In this document: piece by piece, positions 19,801-27,635 of the stretch
How the letters are laid out: each line of letters opens with the position of its first letter
Numbering within the stretch: the first letter of the stretch is position 1
Origin: a virus
Virus record (IMG/VR): IMGVR_UViG_3300010389_000039
Location: 1 to 42,307 of that record
Length of the DNA: 42,307 bases
Reading direction: 5' to 3' (one strand)
Made by a program: the position numbers and the translations under genes
Notes under the pieces: model-generated
Database searches by the model: none
What the model was told of the DNA's origin: nothing
The model's input: the letters and a program-made list of their open reading frames with translations, nothing else

Positions 19801-22800
19801 GGAGATTTCTTCACATCTGAGAGTTTTGATAATAGTTTGTATAGCAATGGTATTCCAGAGTTTGAAGGAGTTAGAAATACAGATATTATTGATATTAGAC
19901 CAAGAGTTGGAACATATGATTCATCTAGTAACCTATCACCTTTTGATTTCTCTTCAAGAAGTTATGTTCAGTCAGGACAATCTGTTAACAATACATTAGT
20001 TTCTGGTGAAGAAGTTTTCATTGATTATGATTATTATTTGGGTAGAATTGACAAAATTTTCTTAGATTCTTTTGCGAAAGTATCTGTGGTTAGAGGTGTA
20101 TCTTCTGATAATCCACAACCACCTAACGACCTTGCTGGTGCAATGAAGATTGCGGAAGTCACTTTGCCGCCATATCTTTTTAGCACATCATCTGCACAAG
20201 TCCAAAGAGTGCAGCACAAGAGATATCAAATGAAGGACATTAGTCGTCTTGAGGCAAGGATTACTAATCTTGAGTTCTACACAGCGTTATCTCTCTTAGA
20301 AAAAGAAACCGAAGCATTTACGATTCAAGATGCTAGAGGATTAGATAGATTTAAGGCAGGTTTCTTTGTAGATAACTTCTCTAGTTTCATCGTTCAGGAT
20401 CAAACTAATCCAGATTTGGCATGTGCAATTGATACTACAAATGGTGAACTGAGACCACCACATTGGACAACTAGTTTAGATCTTGTAGTTGCAACTACTG
20501 CTATTGCTGGAATAGGAACAACATCCAATAGTGCTGGTATTGGAACAACTTCAAATACACTTGACACTAGGTATAATGATATATTACCAGATCCTAATTT
20601 GAGAAAGACTGGTGATATTGTTACTCTTAATTATAACGAATCTGTTTACTTAGAAAACCTTTTAGCATCAAGAACAGAGAATGTTAACCCATTCTTAGTT
20701 ACAAATTGGGTTGGTAGACTTAAATTATACCCATCCTCCGATCTCTGGGTAGATCAAAAGGTTATTTCTACAAATGAAACAGATATTCTGGGTCCTGATT
20801 TTGTTGCATCAATTGCACATGTTGGAATTGATGAAGGATTGGGTTTTGACGAAATTGAGTGGGGTTCTTGGTCTGATAGAGTTATCGGAAGAGAAGATAG
20901 ATTTGTTGATAAAACAACTACAAAAACAACGAAAAAAAGACTGAATGCTAATGATGATGTTAATACCACAACGACTACGGTCACTAGAACAACTAACGAC
21001 ACAGAAATAAGAGAATTTACAAGACAAGGCACTGCTATTAAGAGCACTTCCCCTCATATTGAAAAAGTTGTTGTTGGTAATAGAGTTCTTAATAGAGATG
21101 CCATTCTTTATATGCGTTCTCGTAATATTGAATGGACAGCTACAAGGATGAAACCTCATACAAAGGTATATCCTATAATTGACAATGTTGACGTTGCGGA
21201 GTACATGACTCCAAAACTTCTTGAAATTGAAATGGAAAGTGGAGTTTTTGAAGTTGGCGAAACTGTAAAAGGTGAATTAGTAGGTGCTACTCCAGTGACT
21301 GATGCTCCTGCAGAAGGTACAAATAGTGAGAAGAGATATTCGATCACACCATCTGTTAATCCCTCTATTTTGTTTAGAGTAGCACAGCAGAATCACAAGA
21401 GTGGACCATTTGATCAACCAACCAAGGTTTATGATAGGAATCCATACGACTCTATTAACACAGGAGGAAACGTATCTATTCAAGGATTTGAACCACTGCC
21501 AACAAATTATACTGCAGCTGCAAAAATTTTAAACGTTGACACAACTTCATTATCTAAACAGTCTGAGGGCGATTTCGTTGGGTATATTAGACCAGCAATG
21601 GTTCTTAGAGGTCAAACATCTGGTGCAGTTGCAACAGTAAAAGAAGTTAGACTTGTCACTGATTCTGTGGGTTCTGTAGTTGGATCTCTTTATATTCCAG
21701 ATCCTTCATACAAACATACGCCAAAGTTTGAAAATGGAACAAAAACATTTAAACTTAGTGATTATAAAAATATAACCTTCGTATCTGCGATTAATACAAC
21801 TTCAGCAGAAGCGAATTTCCAAGCAAATGGTGTATTAGAATTTACAGAGGAAGATGTTCTTTCTGTAAGATCTACTGCTCTTCATCAGGTAGTATTTACA
21901 CAGACTGATGTCAAGGAAACTATTCTTAATAGCAGTCAGGCAGTTATCAGTGAAACAAGTGAGGATAAGATTCTTAGAAATGTTAGAAGACCATCTCCTC
22001 CTCAAGGAGGAAGATCAAGAAGATCACCATCTCCACCATCTGGTGGAGGCGGAAGATCATGGGTTATTGCTACCATCGGTGGTAGAGGTGGTACTCCACA
22101 AACAGTTTTGGTTGATACTGACGTTGTTCCAAATATTAGGAACGTACCTGGTTATCTAGGTTCACGAACTGTACGCACGCCAAGTGCTCCAGGAAATCCA
22201 CAGGGCGTTAGAGGTGGATATCGTGCAGTTATTGGTTGTCAAGCAGGGTGGGACCCTCTCGCACAATCTTTCTATGTAAACAGAGCAGAAGGATTATTCA
22301 TTACTTCTTGTGACGCATACTTTGCAACTAAGGATTCAACTCTACCTGTTACTATGCAGGTTAGAACCATGAAAAATGGTGTTCCAACACTAAATAAACT
22401 TGCTTTTAGTGATGTTGAAGTTTATCCTGAAGATGTAAAACTTTCACAGGATGCCACAGAACCAACTACATTTACCTTTGATGCACCAGTTTACTTAGAA
22501 GGTAATCATGAATATGCTATTGTTCTTCTATCTGATAGTAAAGAATATAATGCATATATTTCGAGAATGGGTGAGCAGGATATAACCGGTGCTGTTACAA
22601 ACCCAGATGTTCCAAGAAGAGTAATTGATAATCAACCATTATTAGGATCACTGTTTAAGTCACAGAATGGATCCACATGGGATCCAAGTCAATATGAAGA
22701 TTTGAAGATGACCTTAAGAAGGGCAGATTTCGTAACAAATACTCCAGGAACTGTATCATTCTATAATCCAGGACTTAGAGATGGAAACACCATTAATTAC

Positions 22801-24768
22801 AATCTTGGATATAATCCTCTTACAACATATGCTCAAGTAGTAAATGTTGGTTTGGGAACTACTTTGTCATCTGCACAGTCAACCATTTTGATCGAAGGGG
22901 TCAATGTATCTCAGGTTAATAACACAACTGCTAAAGGTGTAATTATCAATACTTATGGATCAATATCTCAGGATTCTGGTTCTACAACAATTGCCTATGC
23001 TGGTATTGGTTACACACCAAGTTCAGGAATAGCAACTTATGCAAATACAGATTTAACAACTCTCTCAGGAAGTGGTTTTGGTGCTAAGGCATCTGTCACG
23101 GTATTGAATGGCGAACTTACTTCGGTATCCATTACTGAAGGTGGATCTAATTATGCTGTTGGTGATGAGGTTGGAATTACAACTCTTGGTGTTACAAAAC
23201 TTGGTCGTGATGCAAGAATTAGTGTTGGTATTTTATCTGCTATTTCATCCTTTGACTTAGGTCAAGTTCAAGGTGTATTCAACACTGGAACTGCTGCCAC
23301 AATGGCATACATAGACCCACCAACGGGTGTATTTACTCCATTAACTGCATCTGGTGCTGCATTAGTTGATGTTCGTGCTGATTCTGTCACAATAGATACG
23401 GATAATGATGGATTGCATTTACAGGTAAGACATAGAAATCATGGATTGAATGCGCCAAATCAAAGAGTATTGATTGGTAACGTTCAGCCAGACAGAAATC
23501 CAACTAAGATTTCTTCTGATGGTCTAACCATTCAAACAACTAATTCAGTTATACTTGAAGATGCCAGTGGATTTGAAACATTTGAGAATGTTGGTGTTGG
23601 AACCACTAATCCTGGGTATGCAGTATGTAATGGAGAGATCTTCTCTTACACTAGAGTTGATGGAGGAACAACCTTAACTAATCTAACAAGAGGTATTGAT
23701 GGTACTACTCCAACTGTACACAAACCAGGAGATTTCATCAATAAGTATGAACTAAATGGTGTCTCTTTAAGAAGAATCAATAAACTTCATGTTCTTGGTG
23801 ATGCCACAGCAACTAATGGGATTACTCTTGATACATATAAAATTAAGGTTGATATGTCATTAGACGGTATTGATAGAAGTGTTAATACGAGTTTCCCCAA
23901 ACTCCACTTTAACACCGATAAGCAATGTGGTGGTGCCGGTGGTGCATTATCAGAAGGTAACCTTCAGTATCAAGCAGCAACTCCTAATGTTTCTACTGTA
24001 GTTCCTCCCGAAACTACACTGGACTTATCCTTAAAAACCGTCACTGGTAGTAGCATAGATGGTAATGAAGAGGCATTTGTTGATATGGGATTCACTTCTG
24101 TTGAAAACTTAGAGACTACTTATTTTGAGACTCCAAGAGCAATATACTCTGATGAAAATGAAATCTTCTTCTCTAATTTGAATAATATTATTGATCAAGG
24201 TCCAGAGGAAACTAGTTCCCTGGTTTTACATGCTACACTTGAAACCAGTAATTCCTATCTTTCCCCAGTTATTGACACCGATAGGGTCGGCGTAATCGTA
24301 ACTTCAAATAGGATTAATAGTCCTGTTGATGATTATACACAGGACAACAGAATTAGAGTTACTGGGGAAGATCCACATTCTGCGGTATATGTCTCCAAAT
24401 ATATTACTCTGCAAAATCCTGCAAATTCATTGAGAGTTGTTTGTAAGGCATATAGAGATGAATCATCTGATGTTAGAGTCCTTTATAAGATCTTCAATGA
24501 CACAAATGATTTGGATGATGTCCCATACAATCTGATGCCAGGTTATGATAATATTGATGACCTGGGTGCTGTTATTGACATTTCTAAAAACAATGGTCTC
24601 CCTAACGCCAAAACACCAGCAAGTAAAGTTGGCGAGTTTAGAGATTATGAGTGGTCTGTTGATGATCTTCCAGAGTTCACTGGATTCCAAATTAAAATCG
24701 TTATGTCTGGAACAAATCAAGCAAGACCACCAATTATTCAAGATCTTCGTGCCATTGCTGTGAGGTAA
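16831..24768 (+). CDS. Giant baseplate/tail-fibre-attachment protein (DUF4815-like), at the gp9-gp12 position
   Basis: The product has 2645 residues and directly follows gp8, where T4 has gp9, gp10, gp11 and gp12; none of those is present as a separate gene. The N-terminus (NLNVAPYYDDFDAESNFHKV; PVQARELTGLQSILQNQIE near 30-50) matches, from memory, the DUF4815 family of large virion proteins in marine T4-like phages. Further on are a Thr-rich stretch (residues about 1365-1395) and a low-complexity Arg/Ser/Pro/Gly linker (about 1719-1757). A conserved part follows the linker (DPLAQSFYVN, FITSCDAYFATKDSTLPV). The C-terminal third has 'GGSNY'-type, 'TRGIDGT' and cysteine-bearing segments. The likely role, by position, is an outer wedge or pin structure or a fibre platform. 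One ATG start is clear (16,831); the stop is one base from the next gene. Confidence 0.72.
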   Translation: MPQEINLNVAPYYDDFDAESNFHKVLFKPGTPVQARELTGLQSILQNQIETFGTHIFKEGAKVIPGNLFLQQDYSCVVLNNSFNGIPLSLYEDQLIGKTIRGEQSGFEGKVDYVLSAEDSELGLTTLYYTPVTGSLDRTGFNFTENEVLVTLDEITYGNSVIAANQQFARTNEITTNSSGALSHIEEGIYFIRGNFVTVPTQTVIVTQYVPFPTARVGLRIDEEIVTSFDDDSLSDNAQGFSNYAAPGADRLKISAVLDVRFPKNVTPTTFLEEDDTSFIELLRVEDGEIQTFVKNTDYNHIKAEFARRTYDESGDYYVKPFNIIVKNQLNNFEGNNGTFNPGDFSPISGDLVNEDNMEYVITPGKAYVRGFEVQKTSNFTLEVPKPRQSETVTNRPIPINIGPEIRINNVHGSPVVGFGTTVSASLRNAVVKNVGVGSTSPAGEEIGQCKIYDFNMESANVSGEETEYTIRLFDISPFTGLSVNQAFSSLAKGSHVKGKYSGASGFVVSDASSLTTFNLSGVRGKFLAGEKLVINGVDNNTTVAIATAYSLTDVKSIYQGTTVGITTFNANLKFTTKQRVTSNSSGLLQITGRSGDNGISTITGPRGTFVGILTDTSLVRFISTESTDPKVLQVNNVGLAGTFIEVVGIETCKNVFDGATPLASQQIQLEVLSADSINIDENTLFTRIDERYIDSVNLTDSRIVIRKTYKNLSSSDFSIALPIPGANETYNTFDQDRYNLVYSDGTTQPLTADMFDISSDGKVCNIDGLDRESETEIKVIATLTKSNLIEKKKNLNTTSSIVINRSINPSSGIGTTTLGDGLEYSTVYGTRVQDDKISLNKPDVLRVIAIYESNTTSDPQAPTATLTAIDGTTLSTADFVLGEKLIAPGTKSAAVITNIISPTTIEIVYLNDKVFELGEPITGQTSGVNANVNALTYGDNNITRNYDLDNGQRGSFYDYGRIILKKNRTKPSRKIKVYFQNFVVNSNDTGDFFTSESFDNSLYSNGIPEFEGVRNTDIIDIRPRVGTYDSSSNLSPFDFSSRSYVQSGQSVNNTLVSGEEVFIDYDYYLGRIDKIFLDSFAKVSVVRGVSSDNPQPPNDLAGAMKIAEVTLPPYLFSTSSAQVQRVQHKRYQMKDISRLEARITNLEFYTALSLLEKETEAFTIQDARGLDRFKAGFFVDNFSSFIVQDQTNPDLACAIDTTNGELRPPHWTTSLDLVVATTAIAGIGTTSNSAGIGTTSNTLDTRYNDILPDPNLRKTGDIVTLNYNESVYLENLLASRTENVNPFLVTNWVGRLKLYPSSDLWVDQKVISTNETDILGPDFVASIAHVGIDEGLGFDEIEWGSWSDRVIGREDRFVDKTTTKTTKKRLNANDDVNTTTTTVTRTTNDTEIREFTRQGTAIKSTSPHIEKVVVGNRVLNRDAILYMRSRNIEWTATRMKPHTKVYPIIDNVDVAEYMTPKLLEIEMESGVFEVGETVKGELVGATPVTDAPAEGTNSEKRYSITPSVNPSILFRVAQQNHKSGPFDQPTKVYDRNPYDSINTGGNVSIQGFEPLPTNYTAAAKILNVDTTSLSKQSEGDFVGYIRPAMVLRGQTSGAVATVKEVRLVTDSVGSVVGSLYIPDPSYKHTPKFENGTKTFKLSDYKNITFVSAINTTSAEANFQANGVLEFTEEDVLSVRSTALHQVVFTQTDVKETILNSSQAVISETSEDKILRNVRRPSPPQGGRSRRSPSPPSGGGGRSWVIATIGGRGGTPQTVLVDTDVVPNIRNVPGYLGSRTVRTPSAPGNPQGVRGGYRAVIGCQAGWDPLAQSFYVNRAEGLFITSCDAYFATKDSTLPVTMQVRTMKNGVPTLNKLAFSDVEVYPEDVKLSQDATEPTTFTFDAPVYLEGNHEYAIVLLSDSKEYNAYISRMGEQDITGAVTNPDVPRRVIDNQPLLGSLFKSQNGSTWDPSQYEDLKMTLRRADFVTNTPGTVSFYNPGLRDGNTINYNLGYNPLTTYAQVVNVGLGTTLSSAQSTILIEGVNVSQVNNTTAKGVIINTYGSISQDSGSTTIAYAGIGYTPSSGIATYANTDLTTLSGSGFGAKASVTVLNGELTSVSITEGGSNYAVGDEVGITTLGVTKLGRDARISVGILSAISSFDLGQVQGVFNTGTAATMAYIDPPTGVFTPLTASGAALVDVRADSVTIDTDNDGLHLQVRHRNHGLNAPNQRVLIGNVQPDRNPTKISSDGLTIQTTNSVILEDASGFETFENVGVGTTNPGYAVCNGEIFSYTRVDGGTTLTNLTRGIDGTTPTVHKPGDFINKYELNGVSLRRINKLHVLGDATATNGITLDTYKIKVDMSLDGIDRSVNTSFPKLHFNTDKQCGGAGGALSEGNLQYQAATPNVSTVVPPETTLDLSLKTVTGSSIDGNEEAFVDMGFTSVENLETTYFETPRAIYSDENEIFFSNLNNIIDQGPEETSSLVLHATLETSNSYLSPVIDTDRVGVIVTSNRINSPVDDYTQDNRIRVTGEDPHSAVYVSKYITLQNPANSLRVVCKAYRDESSDVRVLYKIFNDTNDLDDVPYNLMPGYDNIDDLGAVIDISKNNGLPNAKTPASKVGEFRDYEWSVDDLPEFTGFQIKIVMSGTNQARPPIIQDLRAIAVR
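20506..20559 (+). repeat. 27-bp imperfect tandem duplication in the 2645-residue protein gene
   Basis: Two adjacent 27-base units (20,506-20,532 and 20,533-20,559) encode AGIGTTSNS and AGIGTTSNT. They differ at a few silent or conservative positions. This looks like a small in-frame duplication of the 'GIGTT' peptide that is common in the baseplate proteins here. Confidence 0.75.
21985..22100 (+). other. Arg/Ser/Pro/Gly linker in the 2645-residue protein
   Basis: Residues about 1719-1757 read RRPSPPQGGRSRRSPSPPSG followed by GGG-R-S and, after a hydrophobic patch, GGRGG. It is a proline- and arginine-rich low-complexity hinge unlike the rest of the protein. It separates the DUF4815-like N-terminal two thirds from the C-terminal part. 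Confidence 0.8.
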
Positions 24769-24769
24769 A

Positions 24770-24982
24770 ATGAAAGTTGAAGGTTATCCAGATCTCAATA
24801 GAGATCCTAATACAGGCGCTGTTGTAAATAATAACGATAGCGCCTATCGTAATTACTTACTTAAAAAAAGAAGAAGTGAAAGTGAAATTGAAGATATGAA
24901 TTCTATGAAAAATGATATAGATAATTTGAAGAAAGACATTTCAGATATTAAAGACCTCTTAATTCAAATCGCAAACAAGTAA
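24770..24982 (+). CDS. Small coiled-coil protein of unknown function
   Basis: The product has 70 residues. The N-terminal part is polar (YPDLNRDPNTGAVVNNND), and the second half is a predicted coiled coil (SEIEDMNSMKNDIDNLKKDI and onward, about residues 37-66) with hydrophobic residues at heptad spacing. It lies one base after the giant protein, and its stop overlaps the next start (TAATG), so the three are probably co-translated. T4 has fibritin (wac), also a coiled-coil protein, just before gp13, but this protein is far too short to be fibritin. Its position suggests a small virion or assembly factor. Two inverted repeats fall within its first 76 bases. Confidence 0.7.
   Translation: MKVEGYPDLNRDPNTGAVVNNNDSAYRNYLLKKRRSESEIEDMNSMKNDIDNLKKDISDIKDLLIQIANK
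24791..24845 (+). repeat. Two adjacent hairpins at the start of the 70-residue gene
   Basis: The first hairpin pairs GATCTC (24,791-24,796) with GAGATC (24,801-24,806) across a 4-base loop. The second pairs AGGCGCT (24,814-24,820) with AGCGCCT (24,839-24,845); with G-T pairs its stem extends to 12 pairs around an 8-base A/T loop. There is no T-run, so these may be RNA-processing or translation-control structures rather than a terminator. Confidence 0.6.
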
Positions 24983-25368
24983 TGGACGCTAGTTTTACCT
25001 TTGACCCCACATCTGGTGTTTCCCACGCAGTCAACCAAGTTATTTCTACTGGTGCTAGTTTTGTTGCAAATTACTCTGTAACAACTATCGGCGGCACATC
25101 TTTCAATTTTACAGGATATACTGGTGCAGCAAGTTTAACTAAATCGGTAAGTATTGGTTCATCATTATTTGCTATAAGAACTTTCAACGTAGGTGTAGGA
25201 AGCACTGGAGATGATCCTAACATAACTCTTGGTTTAGGGGCATCTATGACCCAAGGTCTTAAAGAAGGCAGATATAAGTATGATGTTCTTGTAAGTAGCG
25301 GAACGACTGTTTATAGACTTGTTGAAGGAGATGTAATGGTTAGGGCTGGTGTTACTTCTTCTGTCTAA
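24982..25368 (+). CDS. Small virion-like protein of unknown function
   Basis: The product has 128 residues. It is rich in Gly, Ser, Thr and Val with alternating hydrophobic positions, as in a beta-sandwich. No signal peptide or membrane segment is seen. The C-terminal part, YKYDVLVSSGTTVYRLVEG followed by V-M-V-R-AGV, resembles the end of small phage tail or fibre-attachment domains, but I cannot place it in a named family. It starts at the ATG of a TAATG overlap and ends 22 bases before gp13, in front of a CTAAATAA late-promoter-like motif. Position between the baseplate block and the neck genes suggests a structural or fibre-related role. Confidence 0.65.
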   Translation: MDASFTFDPTSGVSHAVNQVISTGASFVANYSVTTIGGTSFNFTGYTGAASLTKSVSIGSSLFAIRTFNVGVGSTGDDPNITLGLGASMTQGLKEGRYKYDVLVSSGTTVYRLVEGDVMVRAGVTSSV

Positions 25369-25372
25369 ATAA
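25365..25372 (+). promoter_or_regulatory. Candidate late promoter (CTAAATAA) before gp13
   Basis: CTAAATAA overlaps the preceding stop codon and ends 18 bases before the gp13 ATG. A very strong ribosome binding site, AGGAGG, follows at 25,376-25,381. The short distance means a transcript started here would have a very short leader, or would begin inside the ribosome site. Confidence 0.5.
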
Positions 25373-25390
25373 ATCAGGAGGACTAATAGA

Positions 25391-26236
25391 ATGTCTCAAC
25401 CATCAAATCGTCAGGGTCTCATCGACTATTGTCTCAGGCAACTCGGTGCTCCTGTTTTAGAAATTAATATTGCAGATGAACAGATCGATGATCTGGTAGA
25501 TGATGCTATTCAATATTTTCAAGAGAGACATTATGATGGTGTCATACAGACACCCATGAAATATAAAATTACGCAAGACGATATTGATAGAGGAAGAGCA
25601 CCAGCAGGAAATGGTGGAACTGTTGGAATTACAACAACAACTGTAACTCAAACTGTTGGAGTAACCACACAATTTGATTTCCAAGAAAACGGTAATTATA
25701 TTCCTTTACCAGATTCCATTATTGGAGTAAATAAAATTTATAGATTTCCAGGAACTCAAACAATGAGTTCTGGAATGTTCAACCTCAAATATCAGTTGAT
25801 GTTGAATGATGTATACTTTTTTGACTCACTTGAATTATTGTCATATTCAATGGTCAAGACAAAGTTAGAAGATATTGATTACTTATTAAATCCACTCAAA
25901 CAGATAAGATTTAATATTAGACAGGGAAGACTTTATATTGATGCTGATTGGTCAGATTTTGCTGCTGGGGATTATATCATTATCGACTGCTGGCGTATCC
26001 TTGATCCAAATGATTTCTCGAAAGTCTACAACGATCGGTTCATTAAGAAGTATTTGACTGCCACTATGAAGAGACAGTGGGGTCAAAATCTTATCAAGTT
26101 CCAAGGGGTCAAATTACCTGGCGGAATTGAACTCAATGGCAGACAAATTTATGATGATGCTGTTCAAGAATTGAAAGAAATTCAAGAGCAGATGTTATCA
26201 ACTTATGAAATTCCACCTCTTGATGAGATCGGGTAA
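25391..26236 (+). CDS. 13: gp13 neck protein (head completion)
   Basis: The product has 281 residues, against 309 in T4 gp13. gp13 and gp14 form the neck that closes the filled head and receives the tail. The signature N-terminus is NRQGLIDYCLRQLGAPVLEI with the DEQIDDLVDDAIQYFQERHYDG helix (about residues 7-45). Later segments GVNKIYRFPG, LNDVYFFDSLELLSYSM and DYIIIDCWRILDPNDFSKVY with YNDRFIKKYLTATMKRQWGQ fit the family. An AGGAGG site lies 9 bases before the ATG. The stop overlaps the gp14 start (TAATG), so the two neck proteins are translationally coupled. Confidence 0.95.
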   Translation: MSQPSNRQGLIDYCLRQLGAPVLEINIADEQIDDLVDDAIQYFQERHYDGVIQTPMKYKITQDDIDRGRAPAGNGGTVGITTTTVTQTVGVTTQFDFQENGNYIPLPDSIIGVNKIYRFPGTQTMSSGMFNLKYQLMLNDVYFFDSLELLSYSMVKTKLEDIDYLLNPLKQIRFNIRQGRLYIDADWSDFAAGDYIIIDCWRILDPNDFSKVYNDRFIKKYLTATMKRQWGQNLIKFQGVKLPGGIELNGRQIYDDAVQELKEIQEQMLSTYEIPPLDEIG

Positions 26237-27600
26237 TGGCACTTAATCCTTATTTCACACAAGGAACTGGAGGCGAGCAGGGTCTTGTTCAAGACTTGAT
26301 CAACGAACAACTTCGTATGTACGGAGTTGATGTTCATTATATTCCAAGAAAATATTTAACAAAGAATACAATCATCAAAGAGGTAATTCAATCTAAATTT
26401 GATGATGCATATCCTATTGAGGCATATGTTAAATCAGATGCCTATGAAGGTTCTGGCATTTTACTTTCCAAGTTTGGTGTTCAAGCACAAGAAGATATTA
26501 CGCTTGTCATTTCAAAGGAAAGATGGGAGACATACATTCAACCTTTGATGAAGAATGAGTCAAATGTTGAACTCGTTACAAGACCAAAAGAGGGCGACTT
26601 AGTATATTTTCCATTAGATGATAGATTATATGAAATCAAGTTTGTAGAACGTGCTGATCCATTTTATCAATTACAGAAACTTTATACCTATGAATTGAGA
26701 TGTGAAGTCTTCCGCTATGAGGACGAAGTCATCGATACGGGTGTTGATGAAATCGATGATAGCACTAAAGATGCTGGATACTCCGAGACTCTTACCCTGG
26801 TAGGAATTGGATCTACTGCAACTGCCAGTGCTACATTCGTCAATGGCGGTATTCAATTCATTAGTATTACCAACCAAGGTCAAGGATACACATATACTCC
26901 AACTGTCGCTATTTCATCTTCACCAGGAATAACTGCAACAGCTGTTGCCATCACAACATCCACAACTGGATTCTCAACTGCATCTTCTATTAGAGAAGTT
27001 CTTCTCACTAATCCTGGTGCTGGATATACTGTGCCACCAACAATTGCGTTCGTCGGTGGCGGAGGAGCAGGTGCTGCTGCAACGGTGGGCATTGCCACCA
27101 CAGGTGGTGTTGGTATTGTAACAATTACCAGCGGTGGTGCTGGATACTCCACAACTCCAACTGTCACATTTAGTTCTCCTGGAACTGGTATAACTGCCCT
27201 TGGTGAGGCAATTGTAAGTTCTGCTGGAACCATAACTGCGATTAGAATTTCAAATGCTGGTTATGGATATACAGTATCCCCAACAATTACGATCAGCGAT
27301 CCTTCTTTGATTGGATCAGGAGATTTTATTTTCAACGAAATCGTAACTGGTGGCAATTCTGGAACTCAAGCAAGAGTTAAAGAATGGGATGCTTCAAATA
27401 ACACGCTTAGGGTTTCTATTGCATCTGGAACCTTTACATATGGCGAAACAATCACTGGTTCAGAATCTGGTTCTTCCTATATTTTGAAGGTTACAAATAC
27501 AGATGATCTACTAGATACATTTGCAGACAATGATAATATTCAAAGAGAGGCAGATGCAATTATTGACTGGACTCAAAGAAATCCATTTGGCGAAGCATAA
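26236..27600 (+). CDS. 14: gp14 neck protein with inserted G-x-GY repeats
   Basis: The product has 454 residues, against 256 in T4 gp14. The first ~185 residues are gp14-like: MALNPYFTQGTGGEQGLVQD, EQLRMYGVDVHYIPRKYLTK, KFGVQAQEDITLVISKERWE and RPKEGDLVYFPLDDRLYEIK. The last ~25 residues (FADNDNIQREADAIIDWTQ, then RNPFGEA) also look like the family's C-terminus. Between them, about residues 190-425, is an insertion: four or five 'GAGYT-xx-PT' repeats and then a 'GEIVTG-xx-SG-xx-A' type module. The insertion thus splits the family fold near its end, and would probably project from the neck. The first gene of the gp13-gp14 pair provides the promoter and ribosome site. Confidence 0.93.
   Translation: MALNPYFTQGTGGEQGLVQDLINEQLRMYGVDVHYIPRKYLTKNTIIKEVIQSKFDDAYPIEAYVKSDAYEGSGILLSKFGVQAQEDITLVISKERWETYIQPLMKNESNVELVTRPKEGDLVYFPLDDRLYEIKFVERADPFYQLQKLYTYELRCEVFRYEDEVIDTGVDEIDDSTKDAGYSETLTLVGIGSTATASATFVNGGIQFISITNQGQGYTYTPTVAISSSPGITATAVAITTSTTGFSTASSIREVLLTNPGAGYTVPPTIAFVGGGGAGAAATVGIATTGGVGIVTITSGGAGYSTTPTVTFSSPGTGITALGEAIVSSAGTITAIRISNAGYGYTVSPTITISDPSLIGSGDFIFNEIVTGGNSGTQARVKEWDASNNTLRVSIASGTFTYGETITGSESGSSYILKVTNTDDLLDTFADNDNIQREADAIIDWTQRNPFGEA
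26800..27310 (+). repeat. G-x-GY-xxx-PT repeats in gp14
   Basis: The units NQGQGYTYTPTVAI, NPGAGYTVPPTIAF, SGGAGYSTTPTVTF and NAGYGYTVSPTITI occur at intervals of about 40 residues, separated by glycine/alanine-rich beta segments. Similar units occur in gp7, gp8 and the 2645-residue protein. Confidence 0.85.
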
Positions 27601-27604
27601 AAGT

Positions 27605-27612
27605 GTTAAATA
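27605..27612 (+). promoter_or_regulatory. Candidate late promoter (GTTAAATA) before gp15
   Basis: GTTAAATA lies in the 35-base gap between gp14 and gp15, 23 bases before the gp15 ATG. It matches the TAAATA core of the other gap motifs. It also overlaps a small inverted repeat (GTTAA-ATAG-TTAAC). Confidence 0.5.
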
Positions 27613-27635
27613 GTTAACATATAAGTTGTAGGAAA

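Noticed and set aside
20809-21159. 116-codon open frame on the minus strand
   Set aside because: It is antisense to the well-supported 2645-residue protein, with composition typical of a shadow frame.
26880-27233. 117-codon open frame on the minus strand
   Set aside because: It lies antisense to the repeats of gp14; its Pro/Ala/Val-rich content mirrors the gp14 Gly/Thr repeats, and it has no ribosome site or partner genes.
27605-27619. Short hairpin GTTAA-ATAG-TTAAC as a terminator
   Set aside because: Only 5 A-T-rich pairs with no following T-run; better read as a late-promoter motif.
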